A DNA stretch of 64,000 nucleotides from Pectobacterium carotovorum. GTDB taxonomy: Bacteria; Pseudomonadota; Gammaproteobacteria; Enterobacterales; Enterobacteriaceae. Of this stretch, positions 49,527-57,503 are shown one piece after another; the first letter of the stretch is position 1; each line of letters starts with the position of its first letter. The position numbers were made by a program, and so were the translations under genes. The notes under the pieces were generated by a model. The model was not told the origin of the DNA. It did not search any database and saw only the letters and a list, made by a program, of their open reading frames with translations. The stretch covers positions 1 through 64,000 of the forward strand of contig NZ_JAXAFK010000005.1 in assembly GCF_033898505.1 (NCBI RefSeq), read 5' to 3'.

Positions 49527-50834
49527 TTACAGCGCGTAGTGCACGGGTGCCAGCGCGCTGCTATCGATACTTTTTCGCATTGATTTCAGAGCGGTATCGA
49601 AAGGACACAGCGTGCCTTTTTCCGTCTGCTGGCAGCCCTGAGAGGTCAATTCTTCTTTCAGTAGCGGTTGCTGGCCGCTCAGTGGCGTCAGAGAACGGAT
49701 CTGATCCAGCGATTGTGTCTGGAAATAGATACGCAAAAAACGTTGCTGAGTGGTGGTATCGCGCCAGCGTTCGAATACCAGACTGCCCGCGGGCGGGATG
49801 TTATCGGCAGTATCGCCGGGTAGCTGCCAGTGAAACTGCAATAGCGTGCGCAGATAGGCGATGTTGGTGTCGTGAGCAACATACAGCAAGTAAGGAACGG
49901 CCGGTGGCTCCCCTTGTGCGGTGTCTTGCTCTTCCTGCGTCCCCTGTGCCAGAGCCTGCGCGATTTGCTGCATGAATAGCGAACCGCCGCGCTGTGCAAT
50001 ATAGGGAACGTCATTGGTGAAATCGTATTTAGCCGTCATCGGGGCCATGAGCGGAGTGAGATCCTGCGCGTTGCGGACGTGACCAAACGCGACCTGCGCC
50101 TGTGGCAGATTTTCGCTGTACTCCAGCAGGAAAACCTCGCTCATATTCGCCAGCGTACTTAGGCCGCTGATAGAAATCGAACCGTCTTTATCCTGTTTTA
50201 TCGCCCACGGTTTATCAAACACCGGGCACGGCTTATCCGCTTTACATACGATCTGCTTCAATTGCTCGATACTGGGCTGAAGACGCTGGTAGGCGGTATT
50301 TACATCACCTCCCATCGTTTTCAACACTTCGGCCTTTGCCCGTTCGGGGTCAAGCGTGCCAATCCCCATTTTATCCCCGTGGAACAGTGGATCCTGTTTT
50401 TCATCCTCAACGGCATGCGTCGCAACGCCACAGCCGGGAAACATGCCATTCATGTAGGCTTGTGCGGTTGCGCGGGTGCGCTGTAACGGGCTGGCGAGCA
50501 CATAAATCTGCTGCTCCGTCGGACAGCCTGAAGCGAACAGATGCTGTTGACGATAATATTCGCCCTCATAGTGGCCTTTTAGCACGGTAGCGGCATAGCC
50601 GTGTCCGGTTAACTCACCGTCTCGCGTGACCCACTGCGGCCACTCTCGTGCCGTGCCGGACTCCAGCGCCGTCGTGTTGGATTCTGTTGGAGGACGTACG
50701 CCATGACGGCTGACTTCAACCACCTTTTCTAGCTGGTAGCGATCCTGAGCCTGAGCCAGGGTAGAGAATGCAGAAATAATGATCATGGTAATCAATAAGG
50801 TACGGGGCATACGCAATGTCGTGTGGGAAAGCAT
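49527..50834 (-). CDS. AppA-type periplasmic histidine acid phosphatase (probable phytase)
   Basis: A 435-aa secreted phosphatase, similar in length and sequence to E. coli AppA (432 aa), a 4-phytase. The signal peptide ends near residue 29 (SAFSTLAQA then QDR). The catalytic RHGxRxP motif is SRHGVRPPT (about 43), and the proton donor motif is HDTNIAYL (about 318). C-terminal [10 protein letters not shown] and [13 protein letters not shown] are AppA-like. Seven cysteines, most placed as in AppA. It would release phosphate from phytate or sugar phosphates, useful in plant tissue. Glucose-1-phosphatase Agp is the alternative; the HDTN motif and C-terminus favour AppA. SD AAGGA precedes the ATG. 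Confidence 0.82.
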   Translation of the reverse strand: MLSHTTLRMPRTLLITMIIISAFSTLAQAQDRYQLEKVVEVSRHGVRPPTESNTTALESGTAREWPQWVTRDGELTGHGYAATVLKGHYEGEYYRQQHLFASGCPTEQQIYVLASPLQRTRATAQAYMNGMFPGCGVATHAVEDEKQDPLFHGDKMGIGTLDPERAKAEVLKTMGGDVNTAYQRLQPSIEQLKQIVCKADKPCPVFDKPWAIKQDKDGSISISGLSTLANMSEVFLLEYSENLPQAQVAFGHVRNAQDLTPLMAPMTAKYDFTNDVPYIAQRGGSLFMQQIAQALAQGTQEEQDTAQGEPPAVPYLLYVAHDTNIAYLRTLLQFHWQLPGDTADNIPPAGSLVFERWRDTTTQQRFLRIYFQTQSLDQIRSLTPLSGQQPLLKEELTSQGCQQTEKGTLCPFDTALKSMRKSIDSSALAPVHYAL

Positions 50835-50965
50835 GATGATCCTTCGTCAGCGGTCGTACGGATAAGGAGTTTCATTGTAGGAAGAGGAAAGTGACAAGCG
50901 GGCTTTTCTGCTTGAGAGAGTGTGTTAGCGAACATTTCTACATGCATAGTTTGCAATCAAACTTT

Positions 50966-50995
50966 TTGATCTAAGATAGATCCCAAAGGTATAAA
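50966..50995 (+). promoter_or_regulatory. Candidate promoter of the succino-lyase operon
   Basis: TTGATC (50966-50971), an 18-bp spacer and TATAAA (50990-50995) would start a transcript near 51002, 80 nt before the lyase. The -35 half lies in a small dyad (GATCtaagataGATC) which could bind a regulator. The 247-bp gap holds no gene. Confidence 0.4.
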
Positions 50996-51081
50996 GCGCA
51001 TAATTTCCGCATGTTATATTTTTAAAAATTAAAAAGACGACATAAATCCCGCCTGATAAATCCAACACTAACGAGTTAATT

Positions 51082-52446
51082 ATGGCATCACATCTTATTG
51101 ATTTTCTTCTTATAGGGAATAATTTTGGCACGCCTGAAATGCGCGGCGTCTGGTCCGAGCATAATCGCCTGACTAAACAGGTCGAAGTCGAAGTTGCCCT
51201 GGCGCTTGCCGAGGGTGAACTGGGTGTCATTCCGCTGGATGCGGCAAAAACCATTGCAGAAAACGCTGACGCAAGCGCGCTTAACGTTGAAGAGATTGCA
51301 AAAGATGCGGCACGTATGAAGCACTCTCTGATGCCGACGATTGCCGCGATTCAGAAACAGTGCGGCGCGGCGGGTGAGTTTATTCACTACGGCGTGACCA
51401 CGCAGGACATCGTTGATACGGCAACTGTGTTACAGCTGAAACAATCTTTTGATATTGTTGTAAGAGATACACAACTGCTGGCCGTTGAGCTGAAACGTCT
51501 GGCGAAGAAACACCAATATACGCTGATGGCCGGCCGTACCCACGGTATGCAGGCGCTGCCCACCACGTTTGGCTTCAAACTGGCTGTCTGGTTGGATGAA
51601 TTTATCCGCCACCTCGAACGCCTGAGTGAAATCAAGGAACGTGTTCTCGTCGGCAACATCAACGGTGCCATCTGCACCTATGCTTCTTTTGGCGAACAAG
51701 GGCCGGAAATCGAGCGTCTGACGCTGGATAAACTGGGGCTGAATACGCCGAATATCGGCTGGCAGTCTGCCCGCGATCGCTTCTCAGAATACGCCTCTGT
51801 CGCGGTGCTGATCAGCGGTACGCTGGGTAAAATCGGCAACGAGCTGTATAACCTGATGCGCACCGAGATTAACGAAATCGAAGAGCCGTTCTCCGAAGGG
51901 AAAATCGGTTCTACCACGATGCCGCATAAACGTAACCCTGCCGCACTGGAAGGGCTGGCGAGCCTGACTGCTCCATTGTTCAAGAGCGCCGCGCTGATTC
52001 ATGAATCCATGAAAGTTGAGCACGAGCGTGATGCGATGAGCTGGCGTGCGGAATGGATCGCGCTGCCAGAAATCAATATCTATCTGTCCGCTCAGCTTCA
52101 GAACGCGCTTGGCATCCTACGTGGGATGTCCGTCAACGAGAAGCAAATGCTGGCGAACCTCGATCTGCAAAATGGACTGCTGCTGTCTGAAAAAGTGATG
52201 TTTGAAATTGGTAAACGTCTCGGCAAGCAGACCGCTCACCATCTGGTTTACGAATGCTCTATGCAGGCATTCGAACAGAATCAATCGTTTAAATCGGTGC
52301 TGCTGACCCACCCGGTGCTTTCTGAGCAGGTGACCGCTGCCGATCTGGACGACTGGCTGAATCCGGCCAACTACGTTGGCAGTGCGCCGCAGAAAGTGGA
52401 TGACGTGATTCGCTATGCGGATAACTCCGGCCTGCTGCCAGCATAA
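51082..52446 (+). CDS. Adenylosuccinate-lyase-like enzyme, probable S-(2-succino) lyase (2SL)
   Basis: A 454-aa member of the fumarase/aspartase/ASL superfamily, closest in style to PurB and cycloisomerases. Signature GSTTMPHKRNP (276-286) keeps the catalytic Ser 277; HYGVTTQD (102-109) and GRTHGMQALPT (151-161, His 154) complete the three active-site regions. All enzymes of this family eliminate fumarate (or an analogue) from a succinyl adduct. It heads an operon with a GNAT enzyme, an amino acid importer and an M20 deacylase, not with purine genes. A Dickeya dadantii enzyme from such a cluster was shown to split N-acetyl-S-(2-succino)cysteine into fumarate and N-acetylcysteine. I assign the same role by family and context. 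SD is weak. Confidence 0.75.
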   Translation: MASHLIDFLLIGNNFGTPEMRGVWSEHNRLTKQVEVEVALALAEGELGVIPLDAAKTIAENADASALNVEEIAKDAARMKHSLMPTIAAIQKQCGAAGEFIHYGVTTQDIVDTATVLQLKQSFDIVVRDTQLLAVELKRLAKKHQYTLMAGRTHGMQALPTTFGFKLAVWLDEFIRHLERLSEIKERVLVGNINGAICTYASFGEQGPEIERLTLDKLGLNTPNIGWQSARDRFSEYASVAVLISGTLGKIGNELYNLMRTEINEIEEPFSEGKIGSTTMPHKRNPAALEGLASLTAPLFKSAALIHESMKVEHERDAMSWRAEWIALPEINIYLSAQLQNALGILRGMSVNEKQMLANLDLQNGLLLSEKVMFEIGKRLGKQTAHHLVYECSMQAFEQNQSFKSVLLTHPVLSEQVTAADLDDWLNPANYVGSAPQKVDDVIRYADNSGLLPA

Positions 52447-52455
52447 GGTGACACC

Positions 52456-52998
52456 ATGAGTATCGTATTTCGTCAGGCTACGCTTGCGGACGATGAAACC
52501 TATCTGGCGCTGGCACTGGCAGCGTTTGAGCCGATTCGCCAACTGGGTATCAATTTTTCCGCCGCCCATGCGGACATCGACATGGTACGCACGCATATTG
52601 CCTCGCACGGCGTTTATGTGATGGAAAAAGGCGGCGAGATGGTGTCGTCATTTACCATCCGCTATCCGTGGGGGCCGGAGCCGGGCCCGTTCGGTTTACC
52701 CCACTTGGGCTGGTTTGCAACGCACCCTGGCTATAAAAAACAGGGGCTGGGTAAGCAAATGATGGGCTGGCTGGAAGAAGAAATTCTGATGAACCAGCTT
52801 AAAGCGCCTGCGGTGTCGCTTGGCACGGCGCAAAACCACCCGTGGCTGATTGAGATGTACAGAAATTATGGTTTCAAGGAAGTCGGGCAGACGAATCTGG
52901 GAAAAGGACACCTGACAATCTGGATGGAAAAAATCCTTGATAACCAATTGTATGACCAGTGGAAAGATAAAAACTCAAAAAGAGAGGCAGTAAAATGA
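52456..52998 (+). CDS. GNAT N-acetyltransferase (YxeL/SnaB-like)
   Basis: A 180-aa GNAT protein. The acetyl-CoA loop is YKKQGLGKQMMGWLEEE (about residues 96-112), after the beta-4 strand LGWFATHPG, with SLGTAQNHPWLIEMYRNYGF near the end. In the Bacillus 2SC pathway the matching enzyme N-acetylates imported S-(2-succino)cysteine, making it the substrate of the next enzyme. It starts nine bases after the lyase stop with SD AAGGTGA, and its stop overlaps the binding-protein start (ATGA), so the three are coupled. Confidence 0.8.
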   Translation: MSIVFRQATLADDETYLALALAAFEPIRQLGINFSAAHADIDMVRTHIASHGVYVMEKGGEMVSSFTIRYPWGPEPGPFGLPHLGWFATHPGYKKQGLGKQMMGWLEEEILMNQLKAPAVSLGTAQNHPWLIEMYRNYGFKEVGQTNLGKGHLTIWMEKILDNQLYDQWKDKNSKREAVK

Positions 52999-53786
52999 TG
53001 AAAAAAGTAACGTTGTCTGTTCTGGCGCTGACGACCGCCTTTCTTGTAGCCGGCTGTGATTCTGGGAAAAGCAGCGCCGAGCAGGAAAAAGTCCTGAAAG
53101 TGGGTTCAACAGGTCAAAGCTATCCAAGTGGCTTCAAGCAGGATAACAAGCTGGTTGGGTTTGACGTTGAAGTGACGGAAGCCATTGCGAAAGATCTGAA
53201 CTACAAAGTTGAGTGGGTCACCGCCGATTTCAGCGGCCTGATGGGGCAATTGGAAGCGAAAAAACTGGATACCGTGGCGAATGTGGTGGCAATTACGCCT
53301 GCGCGTCAGGAAAAATACAATTTTGCCCAGCCTTACAGCTTCTACGGCAGCCAGATTGTGACGCACAAAGACAACACGGACATTAATACGTTGGCAGACC
53401 TGAAAGGGAAGACGGTTGCCGGGGTTCTGGGTTCTAACCACGTTAACAACCTGAAAAAAGCGTTTGCCGATGGCAGCGTGAATATCCGCACCTATGAAAC
53501 GCGCGATGGCGCAATGAACGATGCGCTGTCTAAACGTGTTGAAGGCTATGTGAATTCACGTCCGATCCTGCTGGCGGAAATCAATAAGCGTAACCTGCCG
53601 TTCAAGCTGGTTGGTGAGCCGCTGGTGATTGAAGAAGTGAGCTTCCCGTTCCATAAGGACGAGAAAGGCGATGCGCTGCGTAAGCAGTTCGATGCTGAAT
53701 TAACGAAAATGCGTGAAGATGGACGCCTGAAAGCGATCTCCGAAAAATATTTTGGCGAAGATATCACGGTGTCACCGGCTAAATAA
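52995..53786 (+). CDS. Polar amino acid ABC transporter binding lipoprotein (YxeM-like)
   Basis: A 263-aa family 3 solute-binding protein (SBP_bac_3). It begins with a lipoprotein signal: hydrophobic stretch then lipobox LVAGC with Cys 21. The next residue is Asp, which in enterobacteria keeps lipoproteins on the inner membrane, so the receptor should sit tethered beside its permease. Ligand-binding stretches include VGFDVEVTEAIAKDLNY, ANVVAITPARQEKYNFAQPY and GKTVAGVLGSNHVNN. The likely ligand is S-(2-succino)cysteine or a related sulfur amino acid, by operon context. Confidence 0.82.
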   Translation: MMKKVTLSVLALTTAFLVAGCDSGKSSAEQEKVLKVGSTGQSYPSGFKQDNKLVGFDVEVTEAIAKDLNYKVEWVTADFSGLMGQLEAKKLDTVANVVAITPARQEKYNFAQPYSFYGSQIVTHKDNTDINTLADLKGKTVAGVLGSNHVNNLKKAFADGSVNIRTYETRDGAMNDALSKRVEGYVNSRPILLAEINKRNLPFKLVGEPLVIEEVSFPFHKDEKGDALRKQFDAELTKMREDGRLKAISEKYFGEDITVSPAK

Positions 53787-53803
53787 CCTCGTGTTGTCAT
53801 CTC

Positions 53804-53903
53804 GGCGGCATCGTCATATCGCGTGATGATTCGTTATGCCGCCAGATGATTCGTTATATAGCCTAGTCATAATCCTGTTCCACCGGCGCAATATGGCCGG
53901 TGG
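53804..53903 (+). repeat. Intercistronic hairpins and 20-bp tandem repeat between receptor and permease
   Basis: GGCGGCAT (53804-53811) pairs with ATGCCGCC (53836-53843). GATGATTCGTTAT occurs at 53825-53837 and 53845-53857, part of two adjacent 20-bp units. CCACCGGC (53880-53887) pairs with GCCGGTGG (53896-53903) right before the permease start. No T-run follows. Such structures often protect receptor mRNA and lower permease translation. Confidence 0.7.
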
Positions 53904-53911
53904 AAGCATTA

Positions 53912-54595
53912 ATGGTATTACTCATGAATATCGATCTTGCCTACCTGTTAAAGGTCTTTCCCCAGGTATTAATGTATTTGCCGACCACGCTGTTTCTTGC
54001 CGTGGTTTCGATGTTTTTTGCTATGGTTCTCGGCCTTATCCTGGCGTTAGTCCGTGAAAGCAAGATCGTCGTTGTGGTAAAAATCGTTGAACTGTATATC
54101 TCGCTGTTCCGCGGTATTCCGTCACTGGTTCAGCTGTTTATTATCTATTTCGGCCTGCCGCAGCTGTTCCCTGGATTATCCAATCTGGATGCCATGACGG
54201 CGGCGATTATCGGCTTTAGCCTGAAAACGTCCGCCTATATGGCAGAAATTTTCCGTGCGGGTCTGTCCTCGGTGGATTTCGGCCAGACGGAAGCGGGTTT
54301 ATCGATTGGTATGAGCAAAGCGCAGGTCTATCGCCGCATCGTGTTGCCTCAGGCTATGTTGAATGCGCTGCCTGCGACGGGAAATACCTTTATTTCCCTG
54401 ATTAAAGATACCTCGGTGGCCTTTGCGCTGGGTGTCTCCGAACTGTTCGCGGAAGGTAAGATGATTGCCGCCGAATCTCTGCGTTTCTTTGAGACCTTCC
54501 TGGTTGTGGGTCTGATTTACTGGTTGGTGATCATTGTTTATTCCTGGCTGCAAAAACAGCTGGAGAAGAAATTGAATCACTCGCTACAGCGATAA
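53912..54595 (+). CDS. Polar amino acid ABC transporter permease (YxeN-like)
   Basis: A 227-aa inner membrane permease of the HisM/GlnP family with five predicted segments. It carries ELYISLFRGIPSLVQLFIIYFGLPQ (shortened here: LFRGIPSLVQLF), MTAAIIGFSLKTSAYMAEI and the EAA-type loop EAGLSIGMSKAQVYRRIVLP. It resembles Bacillus YxeN closely as far as I can recall. ATG 53912 has GGTGGA seven bases upstream, within a hairpin arm; ATG 53924 (MNIDLAYLLKVFP) fits the family N-terminus but lacks an SD, so either could be used. Confidence 0.85.
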   Translation: MVLLMNIDLAYLLKVFPQVLMYLPTTLFLAVVSMFFAMVLGLILALVRESKIVVVVKIVELYISLFRGIPSLVQLFIIYFGLPQLFPGLSNLDAMTAAIIGFSLKTSAYMAEIFRAGLSSVDFGQTEAGLSIGMSKAQVYRRIVLPQAMLNALPATGNTFISLIKDTSVAFALGVSELFAEGKMIAAESLRFFETFLVVGLIYWLVIIVYSWLQKQLEKKLNHSLQR

Positions 54596-54604
54596 GGGGC
54601 TGAC

Positions 54605-55366
54605 ATGATCAGTGTAAAGAATCTTTCTAAACGCTTTGGCGATCAGGTGGTGTTGGACAACATTAGCCTGGATATCGCGAAAGGCGAAGTCGTGGCGATT
54701 ATCGGCCCATCCGGGTCGGGTAAATCCACGCTGCTGCGCTGTCTGAACCTGCTGGAAACGCCAGAGTCGGGCACGATTGAAATTGGCGACCAAACGCTGG
54801 ATACGCGTCGCTATTCTTCTAAAGAAGCCTATGCGCTGCGCCGTCAGACGGCGATGGTGTTCCAGAGCTATAACCTGTTTAAGAACAAGACGGCGCTGGA
54901 GAACGTGACGGAAACGCTGATTGTCGTGAAAAAAATGCCGAAGAAGCAGGCGGATGAAATCGGTCTGGCGCTGCTGGAGCAGGTCGGTCTGCTGCCGCAG
55001 GCGGCGCAGTATCCGGTGACATTATCTGGCGGGCAGCAGCAGCGCGTGAGTATTGCACGTGCGCTGGCGGTCGATCCGAAAGCCATCTTGTTTGATGAAC
55101 CGACCTCGGCGTTGGACCCGGAAAGGGTACACGAAGTGCTTCAGGTTATTCAGAAGCTGGCGAAGAACGACACCACGATGGTGATCGTTACCCATGAAAT
55201 GCAGTTTGCGAAAGAAGTGGCTGACCGCGTGATCTTCATGGCGGACGGCCACATCGTTGAAGAAGGCCCGGCGGAGCAGGTTATTAGCTTCTCGGACAAC
55301 CCGCAGACCCAGCGTTTTCTGCGTCAGTTGACCAAGCTGCCTGAGCCGCTTGAGTACGATATTTAA
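54605..55366 (+). CDS. Polar amino acid ABC transporter ATPase (YxeO-like)
   Basis: A 253-aa ATPase of the GlnQ/HisP class. Walker [10 protein letters not shown] is at 34-42, signature [16 protein letters not shown] near 140, Walker [14 protein letters not shown] near 160, and the switch His in VTHEM near 195. It follows the permease by nine bases with SD AAGGGGCTGAC. It completes a one-permease, one-ATPase importer, as in the Bacillus yxeMNO set. Confidence 0.9.
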   Translation: MISVKNLSKRFGDQVVLDNISLDIAKGEVVAIIGPSGSGKSTLLRCLNLLETPESGTIEIGDQTLDTRRYSSKEAYALRRQTAMVFQSYNLFKNKTALENVTETLIVVKKMPKKQADEIGLALLEQVGLLPQAAQYPVTLSGGQQQRVSIARALAVDPKAILFDEPTSALDPERVHEVLQVIQKLAKNDTTMVIVTHEMQFAKEVADRVIFMADGHIVEEGPAEQVISFSDNPQTQRFLRQLTKLPEPLEYDI

Positions 55367-55442
55367 CGCATCGTAGACACACCTGCACGCCTGAACAAGG
55401 CCGCCCTGTCAGGCAGGGCACGATAATGTGGAGCAAGTATTA

Positions 55443-56600
55443 ATGAGAACAGCACCTCAGCACGAGCCTCTGGCTCAGTTTATTCAGGCGTTTCGCCACG
55501 ATTTACACCGCAACCCTGAGCTGTCGAATCAGGAGTTCGAGACCACGAAGAAGATTCGTGCGGTATTGGAAAAAGAGGGGATTCGCGTCCTCGACCTGCC
55601 GCTGAAAACCGGTCTGGTTGCAGAAGTGGGCGGCCTTCAGGATGGCCCGCTGGTCGTGGTGCGTTCTGATATCGACGCCCTGCCGATTGAAGAAGAATCT
55701 GGCGTAGAATTCACGTCGCTCAATAAAGGGGTGATGCATGCCTGTGGTCATGATTTTCACTCTTCTGCTGCATTAGGCGCGGCGATTCTGCTGAAGAAAA
55801 TCGAGCCGGAGCTGAAAGGCACGGTGCGTATTTTATTCCAGGCTGCCGAAGAAACCGGGCTGGGCGCGCCGGAAGTCATTGCGGTCGGTGCGTTGGACAA
55901 TGCGGTAGCGATTTTCGGTATCCACAACGATCCGACGCTGCCCGTTGGCGTTATCGGCGGGAAAGATGGTGCGTTGACGGCGGGTGTTGACCGTTTTGAG
56001 ATCAAAATTGCGGCGAAAGGTTGTCACGCTGCGAAGCCACATGAAGGCAACGATCCGATTATCATTCTGGGTCAGTTGATTTCTGCCGTACAGACCATCA
56101 TCAGCCGTACGGTGTCTTCTGACAACAACGCGGTGGTGTCGATTACTCAGGTTCATAGCGGCAGCACCTGGAACGTTATCCCGGATACTGCCTACGTTGA
56201 AGGTACGGTTAGAACGTTTAATCAGGACGCGCGTGATTTGATTGAACAGCGTTTCCGTCAGATCGTGGCCGGTATTGCCAGCACCTTTGGCGCAGAAATC
56301 GAATTCCTGTGGCATGCAGGGCCGCCATCGGTGATCAACACGCCGGAGTGGGTTGAGTTTGCGCTGAATGTGGCAAGTGACGAAGGTTTTGAAGCACGCC
56401 GCGTGGAAGCCAGCCCGATTGGTGAAGATTTTGCGTTCTATCAGCAAAAACTGCCGGGTACGTTCATGATGGTCGGCTCCGGCGGACCGTATGCCCTGCA
56501 CCACCCGAAATTCCGCGTTGACGATCGCGCGCTGTTCCCGACTGCACACTATCTGTATCAGATGGCGAAGCAGAGTCTGGAGCAGCTCTCTTCCCGCTAA
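55443..56600 (+). CDS. M20-family N-acyl amino acid amidohydrolase (YxeP-like)
   Basis: A 385-aa di-metal amidohydrolase of the M20D (aminoacylase/hippurate hydrolase) group. Metal ligands lie in HACGHDFH (99-106), AAEETG (135-140), and GIHND (His 161), with the C-terminal HHPKFRVDD. In the 2SC pathway it removes the acetyl group from N-acetylcysteine, giving cysteine and acetate. Start: GGAG nine bases before ATG 55443; a GTG at 55428 overlaps that SD. It lies 76 bp after the ATPase and is the last gene before the terminator. Confidence 0.87.
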   Translation: MRTAPQHEPLAQFIQAFRHDLHRNPELSNQEFETTKKIRAVLEKEGIRVLDLPLKTGLVAEVGGLQDGPLVVVRSDIDALPIEEESGVEFTSLNKGVMHACGHDFHSSAALGAAILLKKIEPELKGTVRILFQAAEETGLGAPEVIAVGALDNAVAIFGIHNDPTLPVGVIGGKDGALTAGVDRFEIKIAAKGCHAAKPHEGNDPIIILGQLISAVQTIISRTVSSDNNAVVSITQVHSGSTWNVIPDTAYVEGTVRTFNQDARDLIEQRFRQIVAGIASTFGAEIEFLWHAGPPSVINTPEWVEFALNVASDEGFEARRVEASPIGEDFAFYQQKLPGTFMMVGSGGPYALHHPKFRVDDRALFPTAHYLYQMAKQSLEQLSSR

Positions 56601-56622
56601 GTTCCCCTGATTTTGTTAATGC

Positions 56623-56655
56623 ATCCGCGTCGGTTTTCCGGCGCGGATATTTTTT
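56623..56655 (+). terminator. Terminator shared by two convergent operons
   Basis: ATCCGCGTCGG / CCGGCGCGGAT with a TTTT loop (one G-T pair), then ATTTTTT. It lies in the 60 bp between the M20 gene and the convergent aapP-like gene. Confidence 0.88.
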
Positions 56656-56660
56656 GCCTA

Positions 56661-57461
56661 TTAATGACTTAGGATCTGATCCAGAAACTGGCGCGTGCGC
56701 GGATGTGATGGCGTGTTGAAGAAGTCCTGCGGCGGGGCGGATTCAACGATGCTGCCGTCTGCCATCAGAATCACCTTGTCTGCGACCGTTTTAGCAAAGC
56801 CCATCTCATGGGTGACGACGATCATCGTCATACCCGATTCAGCCAAATCGAGCATCACATCCAGCACCTCTTTAATCATCTCTGGATCCAGTGCAGAAGT
56901 GGGTTCGTCAAACAGCATGATTTCTGGCTGCATACACAGCGCCCGAGCAATAGCCACACGCTGCTGCTGGCCGCCGGAGAGCTGTAACGGGAATTTATGC
57001 GCCTGATTGGCAATATGCACCTTTTCCAGATAGTGCATCGCTAAATCAATGGCTTCCTGCTTCTTACGCTGTTTGACCAACGTCGGGCCAATGGTCAGGT
57101 TATCCAGCACGCTCAGGTGGGGAAACAGGTTGAACTGCTGGAACAGCATACCGATGCCGGCGCGCACGCGGTTGATGTTCTTGATGTTGTCATTGACCTC
57201 AATACCCTTCACGCGGATGTGCCCGTCGTGGTGCTCTTCCAGTCGGTTAATGCAGCGGATAAGCGTGGATTTGCCGGAGCCGGAAGGGCCGCAAATCACT
57301 ACACGCTCGCCTTTCTGCACGTTTAGCGTCACGTTATTCAGCGCCTGAAACGCACCGTACCATTTGCTGACGGCGTCGATCTCAATAATCACGTCGTTGT
57401 TTGTAAGGATACCGTTTGTAGCGGCATTATCTGTAACTAACGTTTCTGCGGCTAAGCTCAT
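56661..57461 (-). CDS. General L-amino acid ABC transporter ATPase (AapP-like)
   Basis: A 266-aa GlnQ-class ATPase with an N-terminal extension of about 24 residues before [13 protein letters not shown]. Walker [10 protein letters not shown] (about 58), signature [15 protein letters not shown] (about 160), Walker [14 protein letters not shown], and switch His VTHEMGF. It is the last gene of the aap operon (binding protein, two large permeases, ATPase). AGGAGC lies before the ATG. Related to Rhizobium AapP and E. coli YhdZ; substrate here unknown. Confidence 0.88.
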   Translation of the reverse strand: MSLAAETLVTDNAATNGILTNNDVIIEIDAVSKWYGAFQALNNVTLNVQKGERVVICGPSGSGKSTLIRCINRLEEHHDGHIRVKGIEVNDNIKNINRVRAGIGMLFQQFNLFPHLSVLDNLTIGPTLVKQRKKQEAIDLAMHYLEKVHIANQAHKFPLQLSGGQQQRVAIARALCMQPEIMLFDEPTSALDPEMIKEVLDVMLDLAESGMTMIVVTHEMGFAKTVADKVILMADGSIVESAPPQDFFNTPSHPRTRQFLDQILSH

Positions 57462-57503
57462 GATAAAAAAGCTCCTGTCTGTATTTTCATCAACGGCTAT
57501 CGC

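Noticed and set aside
51082..52446. Housekeeping purB (purine synthesis)
   Set aside because: Operon partners are acetyltransferase, importer and deacylase, not hflD/phoP neighbours of enterobacterial purB; sequence resembles PurB only at family motifs.
55833..56549. Minus-strand ORF (238 aa) inside the M20 gene
   Set aside because: Antisense shadow of a conserved metalloenzyme; no SD, no family features.
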